Assembly: GCA_003003925.1 (NCBI GenBank)
Contig: PVWP01000002.1
Location: forward strand, 62,001 to 126,000
DNA length: 64,000 bases
Direction: 5' to 3'
From: Aphanothece cf. minutissima CCALA 015
GTDB taxonomy: Bacteria; Cyanobacteriota; Cyanobacteriia; PCC-6307; Cyanobiaceae
Under the pieces are notes generated by a model. The model was not told where the DNA came from, ran no database searches, and was given only the letters and a program-made list of their open reading frames with translations. Numbering within the stretch: the stretch's first letter is position 1; each line of letters opens with the position of its first letter. Both the position numbers and the translations under genes were made by a program. Positions 29,903 to 38,810 of the stretch are shown piece by piece.

Positions 29903-30886
29903 TCAGGGCCGCGGCATCAGCGGCGCCCCGTCCGCCAGGGAGGGATCGCCGCTCAGCACGGCGGTGCCCGCCGGTGGTGCGCCGGCCGCCGGGAGGCGCT
30001 CCCTGCTGCGGTAGCTCCGGCCGTCGAACACCTCGCGCACCCAGGTGGGCGGGGCGCCACCCCCGGATTGCAGGCGCCAGAGATCACGCCAGCGGTTGCG
30101 GCCCGCCGCCGGGACGATCACCGGCAGGCGGCTGGTGGGGAAGCTGGCGATGCGGCGGTAGCCGGTGGCTTCCTGGCGGAACACCTCGAGCGTGCAGCCA
30201 CCGGTGCCGCAGACGTAGGGACCCATCAGGTAGACGATCACGTCCTGACGGCCATCCCCATCGAGGTCGGTGCGGCCGTACACGTAGCTGACCCGCCCCA
30301 TGCCGCCGGCGGCGCTGCCCAGGGTGCGGGCCAGGTCGGGGGAGGCCGCCAGGATCGCCGTCTCCAGCGCCGGATCTGGCCGGTTGCTGTAGCCGGGCCC
30401 GGCGCCGGCGCGGGGTTCCCAGATGAGGATGCCGCCATCGGCCAGCAGACTCAGGTTCAGGCGGCCGTCCCGCAACAGGTAGCCCCGCACGAAGGGAAGC
30501 TGGCGGGCCAGGGGTTCCCCCAGGCTGGACGCCGGGCACAGGGCCCTGGTGCCGGCGAGGGGTCCGAAGCGAAAGCCGCCGTTGCCGGGGTCGGCGCTGG
30601 GCTCCACCTGCCAGGTGCCCGTGGCGCGGTTGCAGTCGAGCTGCAGGACTGCCCGGCCATCGGCCTGGAGCGAGAGGGTGTAGCGGGACGGGTCCTGCGG
30701 ACGCCTCAGGCCCTGGGCGTCATCCATCGACTGGATCCCCACCAGCTGCCAGGTGGTGCCCTGCAGCGGCGGGTTCTGGGGGGCCGCCACCAGGGGCAAG
30801 GTCGCCCCCGTCAGGAGTGAGGCGGCGGCGATGGCGCCCCCCGTCCAGGCCCCCAGGAGCCGGGCTGTGCTGTATTGACCAGGCAT
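29903..30886 (-). CDS. Secreted META-domain protein
   Basis: A 327-residue protein with a signal peptide (hydrophobic about 13-30, cleavage near LPLVAA). The domain that follows resembles META/HslJ: LQGTTWQLVGIQ (about 41-52) and later ADGRAVLQLDCNRATGTWQ. The C-terminal half holds an Asp/Gly-rich GRTDLDGDGRQDVIVYL stretch that may bind calcium, and a Cys pair (VCGTGGC). It is probably periplasmic or outer-membrane associated. ATG at 30886 begins the signal peptide; an upstream in-frame start is less likely. Confidence 0.72.
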   Translation of the reverse strand: MPGQYSTARLLGAWTGGAIAAASLLTGATLPLVAAPQNPPLQGTTWQLVGIQSMDDAQGLRRPQDPSRYTLSLQADGRAVLQLDCNRATGTWQVEPSADPGNGGFRFGPLAGTRALCPASSLGEPLARQLPFVRGYLLRDGRLNLSLLADGGILIWEPRAGAGPGYSNRPDPALETAILAASPDLARTLGSAAGGMGRVSYVYGRTDLDGDGRQDVIVYLMGPYVCGTGGCTLEVFRQEATGYRRIASFPTSRLPVIVPAAGRNRWRDLWRLQSGGGAPPTWVREVFDGRSYRSRERLPAAGAPPAGTAVLSGDPSLADGAPLMPRP

Positions 30887-30978
30887 CGGGCGACTCCTGC
30901 GGGCTCTCTCCAGAATCGGACAGAGACGCCCGTGGGGGGGCAGGAGGCCGAGCATGGTGGTGCCGCCCTGCCGCTGCC

Positions 30979-31389
30979 ATGGGAATCCTGCGCGCCGCCA
31001 CCACCTATTTCGCCCTGGTCTTCGGCACCGGTTTCGTTCTGGGGGCGGTGCGGGTGCCGCTGCTGGTGCCGCGGCTGGGGGAGCGCCTGGCCGAACTGCT
31101 GGAGATGCCGTGGATGGCCCTGGCCATGGTGCTGGCCGCCCGGCTGGTGGTGCGGCGGCAGCTGGCCGGCCGCGGCCCCCTCAGCCGGGCAGCCGCCGGA
31201 GCCCTCGCCCTGGCGTTCATGCTGGCGGCGGAGCTGGTGGTGGGGCTGCTACTGCAGCAGCGCCCGTTGCAGGACATCCTCACCGGCCGCGACCCGATCG
31301 CCGGCGGCGTCTATCTGGCCCTGCTGCTCCTCTATGCGCTGCTGCCGCTGCTGCTGGGCCGCGGCTCCACCACCACGGCGGTGCCGTAG
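30979..31389 (+). CDS. Hypothetical four-helix membrane protein
   Basis: A 136-residue protein with four predicted transmembrane helices (about 5-25, 40-58, 70-92, 110-130). It has a conserved-looking GTGFVLGAVRVPLLVPRLGERLAELLE stretch (split) in the first loop. I do not assign a function. It is divergent from the META protein across 92 bp. Its last 58 bp overlap the 3' end of the YbjQ-family gene on the other strand, an unusual convergent overlap. Confidence 0.68.
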   Translation: MGILRAATTYFALVFGTGFVLGAVRVPLLVPRLGERLAELLEMPWMALAMVLAARLVVRRQLAGRGPLSRAAAGALALAFMLAAELVVGLLLQQRPLQDILTGRDPIAGGVYLALLLLYALLPLLLGRGSTTTAVP

Positions 31390-31697
31390 CAGAGCACCTC
31401 GGTGGCGGCGGCGGTGCCGCCCTGCACCTCGGAGCCGTCGTAGCGGGTGCCGACGATCGCATTGGCCCCCAGCGCCCGGGCGTGCTGGATCATCTGCTCG
31501 TAGGCCTGTTCCCGGGCCTGCTCGCACATCTCGGTGTAGGCCCCGATCCGGCCGCCCACGATCTGCTTGAGCCCGCCCAGGAAGCCCTGCACCAGCGTGG
31601 GAGAGCGCACCACGATGCCGCGCACCAGGCCCCGGTAGGCGGTGATCGCATAGCCCTCGATCGTGAAGGTGGTGGTCACGAACACGGGTTTCACCAT
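31332..31697 (-). CDS. YbjQ/UPF0145 family protein
   Basis: A 121-residue YbjQ (heavy-metal-binding-like) protein. It starts VFVTTTFTIEGYAITAYRGLVRGIVVRSPT and contains ALGANAIVGTRYD and the C-terminal YGTAVVVE, all typical of the family, whose fold forms a pentamer. A few extra residues (PRPSSSGSSA) beyond the usual end lie in the segment overlapping the convergent membrane-protein gene. The biochemical role is not established. Confidence 0.88.
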   Translation of the reverse strand: MVKPVFVTTTFTIEGYAITAYRGLVRGIVVRSPTLVQGFLGGLKQIVGGRIGAYTEMCEQAREQAYEQMIQHARALGANAIVGTRYDGSEVQGGTAAATEVLCYGTAVVVEPRPSSSGSSA

Positions 31698-31774
31698 CGG
31701 GAGGCGGTCGGCGGTCGCCCCATCCTGCTGGGAGCGGCAACGCGCATCAACCAGTGCGCATCAAGCGGCATGCT

Positions 31775-33196
31775 TCAGGCGGCCGGGCCGAGGCCCGCCT
31801 CCAGGACGGCAATCGCCCGCTCCAGGGCCACCCCGCGGCTGGCCTTGAGCAGCACCCGATCCCCCGGCTCGAGCCAGTCGAGCAGCACGGTGGCCGCCTC
31901 CTCGGGCGTCGCCGCCCGCGCCAGCCGTGGCAATCCGGCGGCGGCGGCGAGCATCGCCTGGGCTTCGGCCTCGGCGGCCACGATCACCAGCCCGTCGAGC
32001 CCCAGGGCCCGGGCCCGGCCCGCCACCTGGCGGTGCAGCTCCAGGCTGCGCTCCCCCAGCTCGAGCATCGTGCCCAGCACCGCATAACGGCGGCCTTCGC
32101 AGGCGCCTTCCGGCGCCGCCAGCAGCTCCAGGGCCGCCAGCATCGCCTCCGGAGAGGCGTTGTAGGTCTCATCGAGCAGCTCCACCCCGCCCAGGGTTAG
32201 GCGTCGGGCCCGCCCGCCCGGCAGATCCACCGCCAGGTCGGCGAGGGCCGTCGCCGGCACGCCCAGTTCCCGGGCGACGGCCACCGCCAGCAGCAGGTTG
32301 CGGGCGTTGTGGCGGCCCTCCAGCGGCAGCGGCAGGTTCGGGCCGTCCAGCAGGATCAGGGAACGTCCATCCAGGCGGCCCACCAGCTCCGCCGCCGGCA
32401 CCCCCGCCGGGAAGTCGGCCGCCTCGTCCTCCAGGGCGACACGCACCACCCGGCCCCGCCACACCCGCGCCAGGGACTGCTCCAGCAGCGGATCCCCGGC
32501 GGGAATCACCAGCACCCCCTCCGGTCCCAGTCCGGCGGTGATCTCGCACTTGGCCTGGCCGATCGCCTCCCGGCTGCCCAGCCGGCCGATATGGGCGGTG
32601 CCGATGTTGGTGATCACGGCCACATCCGGCTCGGCGCAGCGGCTGAGGCGGTCGATCTCCCCCAGGCCCCGCATTCCCATCTCCACCACCAGGGCCGCGG
32701 TGCCGGTGTCGGCCTTCAGGACCGTGAGCGGCGCCCCCACGTCGTTGTTCTCGTTGCCGCTGCTGGCCACCACCGGCCCGAGGGGGGCCAGGGCCGCCCG
32801 GATCAGTTCCCGCGTCGTCGTCTTGCCGGCCGAACCGGTCACCGCCACCACCGGCAGCCCCAGCTGGCGTCGCCAGAGGCGGGCCAGCTGCTGGTAGGCC
32901 GCCAGGGTGTCGTCCACGGGCCAGATCGGCCCGCCGCCGCCGGTCACCAGCTCCGCCAGGGCCGACCCGTCCAGCCGGTCCCGCTGCACCACGGCCGCCG
33001 CCGCCCCGGCGGCGAAGGCGTCAGCCACGAAGCGGTGACCATCGAAGCGCTCCCCCACCAGCGGCACGAACAGGGCGCCGGCCAGATCGCCGCGGCTGTC
33101 GGTGCTGACGCGACGGATGGGGGCGCGCGGAGCGGTTCCGGGGGCCATCAGGGGCTCGCCCCAGAGCTGGCGCAACGGCTCGAACGGCAGCAGCAT
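31775..33196 (-). CDS. murF: UDP-MurNAc-tripeptide--D-alanyl-D-alanine ligase
   Basis: A 473-residue Mur ligase adding D-Ala-D-Ala in the last cytoplasmic step of peptidoglycan precursor synthesis. It has the P-loop VTGSAGKTTT (about 117-126), the central NENNDVGAPLTVL and ITNIGTAHIG motifs, and a C-terminal domain with DETYNASPEAMLAAL. ATG at 33196-33194 shares a base with the TGA of the upstream gene (TGATG). Confidence 0.96.
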   Translation of the reverse strand: MLLPFEPLRQLWGEPLMAPGTAPRAPIRRVSTDSRGDLAGALFVPLVGERFDGHRFVADAFAAGAAAAVVQRDRLDGSALAELVTGGGGPIWPVDDTLAAYQQLARLWRRQLGLPVVAVTGSAGKTTTRELIRAALAPLGPVVASSGNENNDVGAPLTVLKADTGTAALVVEMGMRGLGEIDRLSRCAEPDVAVITNIGTAHIGRLGSREAIGQAKCEITAGLGPEGVLVIPAGDPLLEQSLARVWRGRVVRVALEDEAADFPAGVPAAELVGRLDGRSLILLDGPNLPLPLEGRHNARNLLLAVAVARELGVPATALADLAVDLPGGRARRLTLGGVELLDETYNASPEAMLAALELLAAPEGACEGRRYAVLGTMLELGERSLELHRQVAGRARALGLDGLVIVAAEAEAQAMLAAAAGLPRLARAATPEEAATVLLDWLEPGDRVLLKASRGVALERAIAVLEAGLGPAA

Positions 33197-33987
33197 CAAC
33201 CTGAAGTTCCGGGATCGAGCAGGATCATGCCGGACCCCACCAGCGCCCCGCGGGCCAGCAGGCGCCCCTGGCCGTCCACCAGCTCCAGGCGCTCATAGCC
33301 CAGCCCCCGGGCGCGCTCCTGCCAGCGTTCGGCCCAGCGGCCGCGGCCCGCCGGGGCAAGGGCGGCGTAGGTCGGCGCCATCGTCAGCACCAGCAGCCCC
33401 TGGGCGGGCTCGGGGTGGGCCGAGGCGATCAGGTGCTGCGGGTCATCCTCCGCCAGCAGGGCCAGAAGGGGGTCGAGTTCCAGGGCGGGCGGCGGCTCGG
33501 CGTCGGACGGCGGCGGGGCGCTGGGCATGGGGGCCGCCTTGGATAGGGGCGGCGGGGTGATCGCCGTGGGCGGGGAGCTGGCCGGCGTGAGGGCGACCGG
33601 CGAGCTGCCGCCCGGCGAGCTGCCGCCCGGCGAGCTGGCGGCTGGAGCGGAGATGCCTGGTGGCGCCGGGGTGGCCGGAGCCAACAGGGGGGCTGCAGGA
33701 CCTGCCGCCGGCCTGGCGGCACGGTGGCTCAGCCCGCGCCAGGCCTGGCCCGCCAGGGCCAGCAGCAGGGCCAGCAGGGCCGCCAGCAGCAGGGGCCAGA
33801 ACAGGGGGGCCAACCCTTGCGGCCAGAAGCCCGGCACCGACAGATCCCCTTCACCGTTGCGGCGCCAGAGTTCCCGCAGCTTCAGGCGCAGGGAGGCCAG
33901 CACGGCCCGCAGGGCCTGGCCAAGCCGGCCCCAGGGGCTCGCGTAGGGCGCCGGCAGCTCGGAAGGTGGCGGAACCGGATCAGCCAT
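33196..33987 (-). CDS. Hypothetical proline-rich single-pass protein
   Basis: A 263-residue protein not recognised. A basic N-terminal domain is followed by one helix (about 62-82, LFWPLLLAALLALLLALAG), then a Pro/Ser/Ala-rich linker (about 90-165) with a short direct repeat (SSPGGSSPGGSSP; DNA near 33600-33640). A small globular C-terminal domain (about 170-263) follows, carrying AGRGRWAERWQERARGLGYE. The linker and anchor suggest a membrane-tethered extracytoplasmic or cytoplasmic domain. It is coupled to murF by a TGATG junction, hinting at envelope work. Confidence 0.62.
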   Translation of the reverse strand: MADPVPPPSELPAPYASPWGRLGQALRAVLASLRLKLRELWRRNGEGDLSVPGFWPQGLAPLFWPLLLAALLALLLALAGQAWRGLSHRAARPAAGPAAPLLAPATPAPPGISAPAASSPGGSSPGGSSPVALTPASSPPTAITPPPLSKAAPMPSAPPPSDAEPPPALELDPLLALLAEDDPQHLIASAHPEPAQGLLVLTMAPTYAALAPAGRGRWAERWQERARGLGYERLELVDGQGRLLARGALVGSGMILLDPGTSG

Positions 33988-34011
33988 GGACGCCGGACAC
34001 GGGGAACTGGC

Positions 34012-35556
34012 TCAGGAGTCGTTGCGGCGGCGCAGCAGGGCCAGGGGGTTGCGGGGCCGCTGGGGCGGCGGCGCCTCCTTGGGGGACCCCTCCGGCCTGG
34101 AGTCGTCATGGAGCAGGCTCGGATCCGCCCCCTGACCCTGGGAGAAGCGCTCCACCTGGGCCGCATCGGGGGTGGGCTCCTTGACCCCGCAGACCTCCCG
34201 GTACATGGCGTCGTACTCCAGGGCGGAGCGGTTCCAGCTGAAGTCGGTGGTCATGGCCCGCCGCTGCAGTTCCTGCCAGCTGGGCTCGTTGCGGTAGGCC
34301 TCCCAGGAGCGCACGATCGTCGTGTAGAAGTCGATCGCCTCATAGCGATCGAAGCCGTAGCCGGTGCCGGTGCCGGCGGTGGGGTCGTTGGGGGGCACGG
34401 TGTCCACCAGGCCGCCGACGCGGCGCACCACCGGGATTGAGCCGTAGCGCATCGCCAGCATCTGGCTGATGCCGCAGGGCTCGAAGCGGCTCGGCATCAG
34501 GAACGCGTCGCTGCCGGCGTAGATCAGCCGCGACAGGGCGTCGTCGTAGGTGAGGAACACCGAGAAGCGGCCCGGGTGGCGCGCCGCCATCTGCCACAGG
34601 CCCGACTCGTAGCCCCGGTCGCCGGTGCCCAGCACCACGAACTGGCTGTCGCTGTAGGCCAGCACCCGGTCGGCGACCTGCAGCAGCAGGTCCACCCCCT
34701 TCTGGTCCACCAGTCGGCTCACCATCCCCATCAGGTAGGAGCGGGGGCTGACGTTCAGTCCCATCCGTTCCTGCAGCAGCCGCTTGCAGGCGCTGCGGCC
34801 GCTGAGGTCGCCGGAGGAGAAGGGGGCCGGCAGGGTGGCGTCGCTGGCGGGATTCCAGTCCTCGGTGTCGATGCCGTTGAGGATGCCGCGCAGCTTGCCG
34901 CTGATGAAATTGAGCAGGCCGTCGATGCGCTCGCCGTACTCGGGCGTGCGGATCTCCATCGCGTAGGTGGGCGAGACCGCATTCACCCGGTCGGCGTAGA
35001 GCAGGGCCGCCGCCATGGTGTGGTCGCCCTGCATGTACCAGGGGCACCAGGTCATGCGGTCCAGCTTCCAGCGCCAGGGCCCCTGGTAGCGGAGGTTGTG
35101 GATGGTGAACACCGTGCTGATCTCCGGGTCCTGGTGCATCCACACCGGGATCATCCCGGTATGCCAGTCGTGGCAGTGCAGAACCTGGGGTTTCCAGCCC
35201 CCGTTCCAGGCGAATTCGGCACTGGCGTTGGCAAAGAAGGTGAAGCGCCAGTCCTCATCTTCGCCGCCATAGATGCGCTCGGGATCGAACACCGGATGGC
35301 CCACCAGATAGATCGTCAGACCACTGGTGGGGTGGCGGGTTTCGTAGATGGCGAAATCCGTGCCCATGGCATGGCCCCGCCACATCGGTTCGGCCGGAAT
35401 CTCCAGCCGACTCCAGAGTTTTCCGTAGCCCGGCATGATGATCCGCACGTCATGGCCCAGCGCCGCCAGGGCCGGTGGCAGGGAGCCCACGACGTCGCCC
35501 ATGCCCCCCACCTTGATCATGGGTGCGCACTCCGCAGCGGCAAACAGAACCCTCAT
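34012..35556 (-). CDS. glgA: Glycogen synthase (ADP-glucose type)
   Basis: A 514-residue GT5 enzyme that extends alpha-1,4-glucan from ADP-glucose. The N-terminal [13 protein letters not shown] (about 16-28) binds ADP-glucose. The C-terminal [23 protein letters not shown] (split) contains the catalytic Glu and the nucleotide loop. The C-terminal 45 residues are charged and proline-rich. With the GH57 branching enzyme it completes glycogen assembly. It is separated from the adjacent genes by short gaps and is divergent from none. Confidence 0.97.
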   Translation of the reverse strand: MRVLFAAAECAPMIKVGGMGDVVGSLPPALAALGHDVRIIMPGYGKLWSRLEIPAEPMWRGHAMGTDFAIYETRHPTSGLTIYLVGHPVFDPERIYGGEDEDWRFTFFANASAEFAWNGGWKPQVLHCHDWHTGMIPVWMHQDPEISTVFTIHNLRYQGPWRWKLDRMTWCPWYMQGDHTMAAALLYADRVNAVSPTYAMEIRTPEYGERIDGLLNFISGKLRGILNGIDTEDWNPASDATLPAPFSSGDLSGRSACKRLLQERMGLNVSPRSYLMGMVSRLVDQKGVDLLLQVADRVLAYSDSQFVVLGTGDRGYESGLWQMAARHPGRFSVFLTYDDALSRLIYAGSDAFLMPSRFEPCGISQMLAMRYGSIPVVRRVGGLVDTVPPNDPTAGTGTGYGFDRYEAIDFYTTIVRSWEAYRNEPSWQELQRRAMTTDFSWNRSALEYDAMYREVCGVKEPTPDAAQVERFSQGQGADPSLLHDDSRPEGSPKEAPPPQRPRNPLALLRRRNDS

Positions 35557-35630
35557 CCGCGCTCGATCGCTGGTGCGCCTGGAACTCTACGGGCTGCCCC
35601 GGAGCGCTCCGGTTGCCGACGTCGGCGGGC

Positions 35631-36236
35631 TCAGGGCAGCACGGTCACCGGTGTGCCGACCTGCACCATCTCGAACAGCTCCCTGACGTCCTCGTCGAAC
35701 AGACGCACGCAGCCATGGGACACGGCACCGCCGACGCTGTTGCGATTCGGCGTGCCGTGGAAGCCGGAGGTCACGCATCCCTTGACCTCCAGGTGCTCCT
35801 GGCCGTTGAAGCCGCGCCGGCCCTTGCAGTCGCGGTGGAAGCCGATCCAGCGGGAGCCGAGGGGATTGGTGGGGCCGGGGGGGATGCGCACACCCTTGGC
35901 GGGATGCTCCCAGATCGGATAGGCGGTCTTCTCGATCACGCGGAACGAACCCACCGGCGTCTCCCAGCCGGGCATGCCCACCCCCACCTTGAAGCGGCGC
36001 CGTTCCCGATCGCCCTCCATCACCTTCAGCAGCCGCCGCCGGCGGTCGAGGACCAGCTGCAGCGGCGGCGCGGCGGGCTCCACCGTCGTCGCTGCCGGCA
36101 CCGGACTCGCTGCCGGCTCGCTGCCCGGGGCGGCGGCCAGCGCGGGCTGCAGCGACCACCCGGAACAGCAGCTGAACAGGGCCAGAGCCAGGGGCAGGGT
36201 GGCTTGGCGCTTCACGGTGGCCACGGCCGGAATCAA
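35631..36236 (-). CDS. L,D-transpeptidase (YkuD domain), secreted
   Basis: A 201-residue periplasmic enzyme. It has a signal peptide (about 10-35, with LALALFSCC then ALAAAP), a short Ala/Pro linker, and a YkuD domain with IGFHRDCKG and the catalytic HGCVRL (GAVSHGCVRLFDEDV). The family makes 3-3 peptidoglycan crosslinks or attaches proteins to the wall. Two cysteines in SCCSG lie inside the signal peptide, but the lipobox is poor. Confidence 0.93.
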   Translation of the reverse strand: MIPAVATVKRQATLPLALALFSCCSGWSLQPALAAAPGSEPAASPVPAATTVEPAAPPLQLVLDRRRRLLKVMEGDRERRRFKVGVGMPGWETPVGSFRVIEKTAYPIWEHPAKGVRIPPGPTNPLGSRWIGFHRDCKGRRGFNGQEHLEVKGCVTSGFHGTPNRNSVGGAVSHGCVRLFDEDVRELFEMVQVGTPVTVLP

Positions 36237-36345
36237 TCTCCACGTTGGACGTTAGCGAGTGGAGCGCAGCCACGGGCCGGGGCCGTGACCGGAGCCGACC
36301 AGGCGCCGGTCTAAAGTGGTAGTTGGAGATTGACGGTGCATCCGA

Positions 36346-36870
36346 TTGCAGCAGCCATTGCACCAGCGATGGCGGCCATTGTTTCCACTGTCACGGTTGC
36401 AAGGGTTGCACCGTTTCGCCGTCAGCACCTCAGCCGTTCTGCTCATGGGTCTGGAGATCGTCGCCCCATCACCCGGGGCTCCGGACCATCAGCACGGTCT
36501 TCTCTACAGCTACAAGAACGACACCGTCCCGCCACGCTGTTCGCGCAGTTTCTGGCTGCTCCAGAAGAGCAAGAAGGTGTGGTTCCTGGTCGATGCGCAC
36601 CAACGAGACAAGAACACCGAAGCGGCCTTCTTCTACCGGGGCCGCAGAATTCTCTACCGGGGAGACCTGCGCGCACTCCCTGCGGAACGGAGGAAGACCC
36701 TGGAAGCCAACAGCATCGTGTGGGGGCAGTCCCTCGCCCATGGCTGGGGACGGGGCCCCGACGGCACGAACCACTACCTGCACCTCTGGACCCGCTGGTC
36801 CATCTTTCAGCCAGCCCGTTGCCATCCTGAGTACTTCACGATGACGTTCCTGCCGCCCCATCAGCGCTGA
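36346..36870 (+). CDS. Hypothetical, possibly secreted protein
   Basis: An open frame of 174 codons, not recognised. The conserved-looking core is KKVWFLVDAHQRD, FFYRGRRILYRGDLRALP and HLWTRWSIFQPARC. The N-terminus has a hydrophobic stretch around 25-45 that could be a signal peptide if an internal ATG is used, so the start is uncertain. It converges on the RsbW-like gene, overlapping its 3' end by 35 bp. It is richer in aromatic and charged residues than random frames, which supports coding. Confidence 0.5.
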   Translation: MQQPLHQRWRPLFPLSRLQGLHRFAVSTSAVLLMGLEIVAPSPGAPDHQHGLLYSYKNDTVPPRCSRSFWLLQKSKKVWFLVDAHQRDKNTEAAFFYRGRRILYRGDLRALPAERRKTLEANSIVWGQSLAHGWGRGPDGTNHYLHLWTRWSIFQPARCHPEYFTMTFLPPHQR

Positions 36871-37336
36871 TCGGGTGGCACAGGGACAGGCCGTTGGTCC
36901 CATCATCGATCCGGCGGTAGCGGATGGTCCATCCGTAGGCGCTGCGCAGCTTCAGGAGCATCACCAGGCCCCAGTGCGCCTCCCTGGCGAGGGGATCGTG
37001 GCCACTGGTCTCCATCGCCTGCGCCACGGCCGCCAGGGCAGCTTCGAAGTCGAAGGGGGCGCCGCGGTCGAGGATCTGCACGCAGAACTGTTCGCTGGTC
37101 ACCTGCACCGACAGCTGGACCGGCGGCGGAGGGTCGAGACCGGCGTGGGCATGGCGCACGGCATTGGTGAAGCCTTCGACAAGCGCCAGCTGGGCCTGCA
37201 TCCAGAGTTCCGGGGGCACGGCCGGATCACTCAGTTGCTCAAACCAGCCGAGCACCGTCTCGATGGCATCGAGATCACTGTTGACCGTGAGCTGGCTGGG
37301 GGGCCGATCGGAGTCCGAAGGCGGGGGCCCGATCAT
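36836..37336 (-). CDS. RsbW-like anti-sigma factor / serine protein kinase
   Basis: A 166-residue HATPase_c_2 (RsbW/SpoIIAB) protein. The N-box is QAQLALVEGFTNAVRHAH, with catalytic Glu and metal Asn. The G1-box is QILDRGAPFDFE, and the G2 region is HWGLVMLLKLRSAYGW. All key ATP-binding residues appear intact, so kinase activity is plausible. ATG at 37336 overlaps the stop of the STAS-sugar transferase gene (ATGA), so the two are translationally coupled. Its natural partner is thus likely the fused STAS domain. No sigma factor gene is in the window. It is the last gene of the polysaccharide operon. Confidence 0.88.
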   Translation of the reverse strand: MIGPPPSDSDRPPSQLTVNSDLDAIETVLGWFEQLSDPAVPPELWMQAQLALVEGFTNAVRHAHAGLDPPPPVQLSVQVTSEQFCVQILDRGAPFDFEAALAAVAQAMETSGHDPLAREAHWGLVMLLKLRSAYGWTIRYRRIDDGTNGLSLCHPISADGAAGTSS

Positions 37337-38334
37337 GCCGCCCCGGAGTCCTTGCTGAACAGCACCAGAAAGGTGCGGACGATCAGCTTCAGGTCGTAGC
37401 CCAGACTCCACTTCTGCTGATAGCGAAGATCCAGCCGGATCACATCCTCGAAATCCCGGATCGATGATCGGCCGCTCACCTGCCATTCCCCACTCAGGCC
37501 TGGCCGCACATCGAACCGCTGCCAGCTGGGAATGGCGTAGCGACGCACTTCATCCGGGGTGGCGGGCCGGGTGCCGATCAGGCTCATGTCGCCGATCAGC
37601 ACGTTCCAGAACTGGGGCAGTTCATCCAGGCTGGTCTTGCGCAGGATCCGGCCCACGCGGGTGATCCTGGGGTCGTTGTCATTCTTGAAGAAGGCTCCCT
37701 GGGCCTGGTTCACCACCCGGTCCTTCAGCTGTTCGGCATCACTCACCATGGAGCGGAACTTCCAGATCCGGAAGTGACGGCCCATCCAGCCGCAGCGCAC
37801 CTGGCTGAACAGGATCGGCCCCGGGCTGTCCAGGCGGATCGCCAGGGCGATGGGCAGGAACAGCACCGCCGTGACCCCCAGCCCCACCAGGGCGCCGCCG
37901 ACATCCAGGCAGCGCTTGACGGTGGAGCGCACCGAGGGGTGGGTGAGCGGTGGCCGCTGGTCCTCCGCCCGGGAGAGCAGGGGCAGCAGCCCCTCGGAAT
38001 GGGCCGTGATCGGCAGAACCTTTTCCAGTCCCGTCATCTGCAGGGCCAGGAACACCTGACGGTGCAGGCTCCAGGCGGCCAGGGGGACCCCGCGCTCCTG
38101 GGCCGTCTTGATGGCCCCCACCAGGGCACCGATGCCGCTGCTGTCGATGTTGGCCGTGCCGCCGAAATCCAGGACCACCTGCCGCAGGTCCTCCACCTCC
38201 GCCAGCCAGCCGGCGAATCCGGAGCGGAAGGCCACGGCTTCGGTGACGGTGAGCCGGGGCGGCAGCTGCAGGATCAGCACACCGTTGCGCACGGTCCTGG
38301 CGAACGGATCCGGGGAGGAGGGGCCGCCCATCAT
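37333..38334 (-). CDS. STAS domain fused to initiating sugar transferase (polyprenyl-phosphate glycosyl-1-phosphate transferase)
   Basis: A 333-residue fusion. Residues about 15-115 are a STAS anti-anti-sigma domain with the phosphoacceptor motif NIDSSGIGALVG (Asp64, Ser65, Ser66). Residues about 138-333 are a bacterial sugar transferase (PF02397 type): one hydrophobic segment (LVGLGVTAVLFLPIALAI), then FRIWKFRSM, KTSLDELPQFWNVL, GTRPATPDEV and RPGLSGEWQVSGR. The transferase puts the first sugar phosphate on undecaprenyl phosphate at the membrane. The usual multi-helix N-terminus of WcaJ/WbaP enzymes is replaced by the STAS domain. It is coupled by ATGA to PssE upstream and RsbW downstream. 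Confidence 0.92.
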   Translation of the reverse strand: MMGGPSSPDPFARTVRNGVLILQLPPRLTVTEAVAFRSGFAGWLAEVEDLRQVVLDFGGTANIDSSGIGALVGAIKTAQERGVPLAAWSLHRQVFLALQMTGLEKVLPITAHSEGLLPLLSRAEDQRPPLTHPSVRSTVKRCLDVGGALVGLGVTAVLFLPIALAIRLDSPGPILFSQVRCGWMGRHFRIWKFRSMVSDAEQLKDRVVNQAQGAFFKNDNDPRITRVGRILRKTSLDELPQFWNVLIGDMSLIGTRPATPDEVRRYAIPSWQRFDVRPGLSGEWQVSGRSSIRDFEDVIRLDLRYQQKWSLGYDLKLIVRTFLVLFSKDSGAA

Positions 38335-38810
38335 GGCTCCGGGAAGTGGGACCGGAGACTCCGGCAGAGGGTCTGGGCTGAGCTGTCGGTCACGTCGCTG
38401 ATGGACGTTTTGAACGGAGCCTCGAGAAAGCGCACCAGATCACCCGGAGCCCAGGCGATCGGCACACCCATCTGCTTCAGGGCCAGGGCGAGTTCTACCT
38501 GGTGATCGTCGACATGTTCCTGATAGCGGACACTGCGGGGCACCAGAATGAAGGGCTGCTCCAGTTCATCGAGCAACAGGACCGTTCCTTCACCACAATG
38601 GGCAATCACGACCCGCGCCTTTTCCACCAGGGACCGAAAGGAGTCCTCCTTCAGCAACCGGTACACGGTGGTACCACTGGGCAGAAACGTGCAGGTGCCG
38701 TACTGAACAACGATCTCCTCATCGATGAGCTCCTGCTGGATCAGCAGCTCCATCCACTGCATCAGCCGGTTGAACGGGAACTGTTCCGTCCCCACGCTCA
38801 CCAGGATCAT
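38331..38810 (-). CDS. PssE-like glycosyltransferase subunit (Alg13/GT28 C-terminal type)
   Basis: A 159-residue protein with the Alg13/GT28-C fold. It starts MILVSVGTEQFPFNRLM, and AHCGEGTVLLLDELEQPFILVPR (split, about 70-95) is the UDP-sugar site. It should dimerise with the Alg14-like gene just upstream, as PssD/PssE and EpsE/EpsF do, to add the second sugar (often glucuronic acid or galactose) to the lipid-linked primer. Overlaps are ATGA on both sides. Confidence 0.9.
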   Translation of the reverse strand: MILVSVGTEQFPFNRLMQWMELLIQQELIDEEIVVQYGTCTFLPSGTTVYRLLKEDSFRSLVEKARVVIAHCGEGTVLLLDELEQPFILVPRSVRYQEHVDDHQVELALALKQMGVPIAWAPGDLVRFLEAPFKTSISDVTDSSAQTLCRSLRSHFPEP

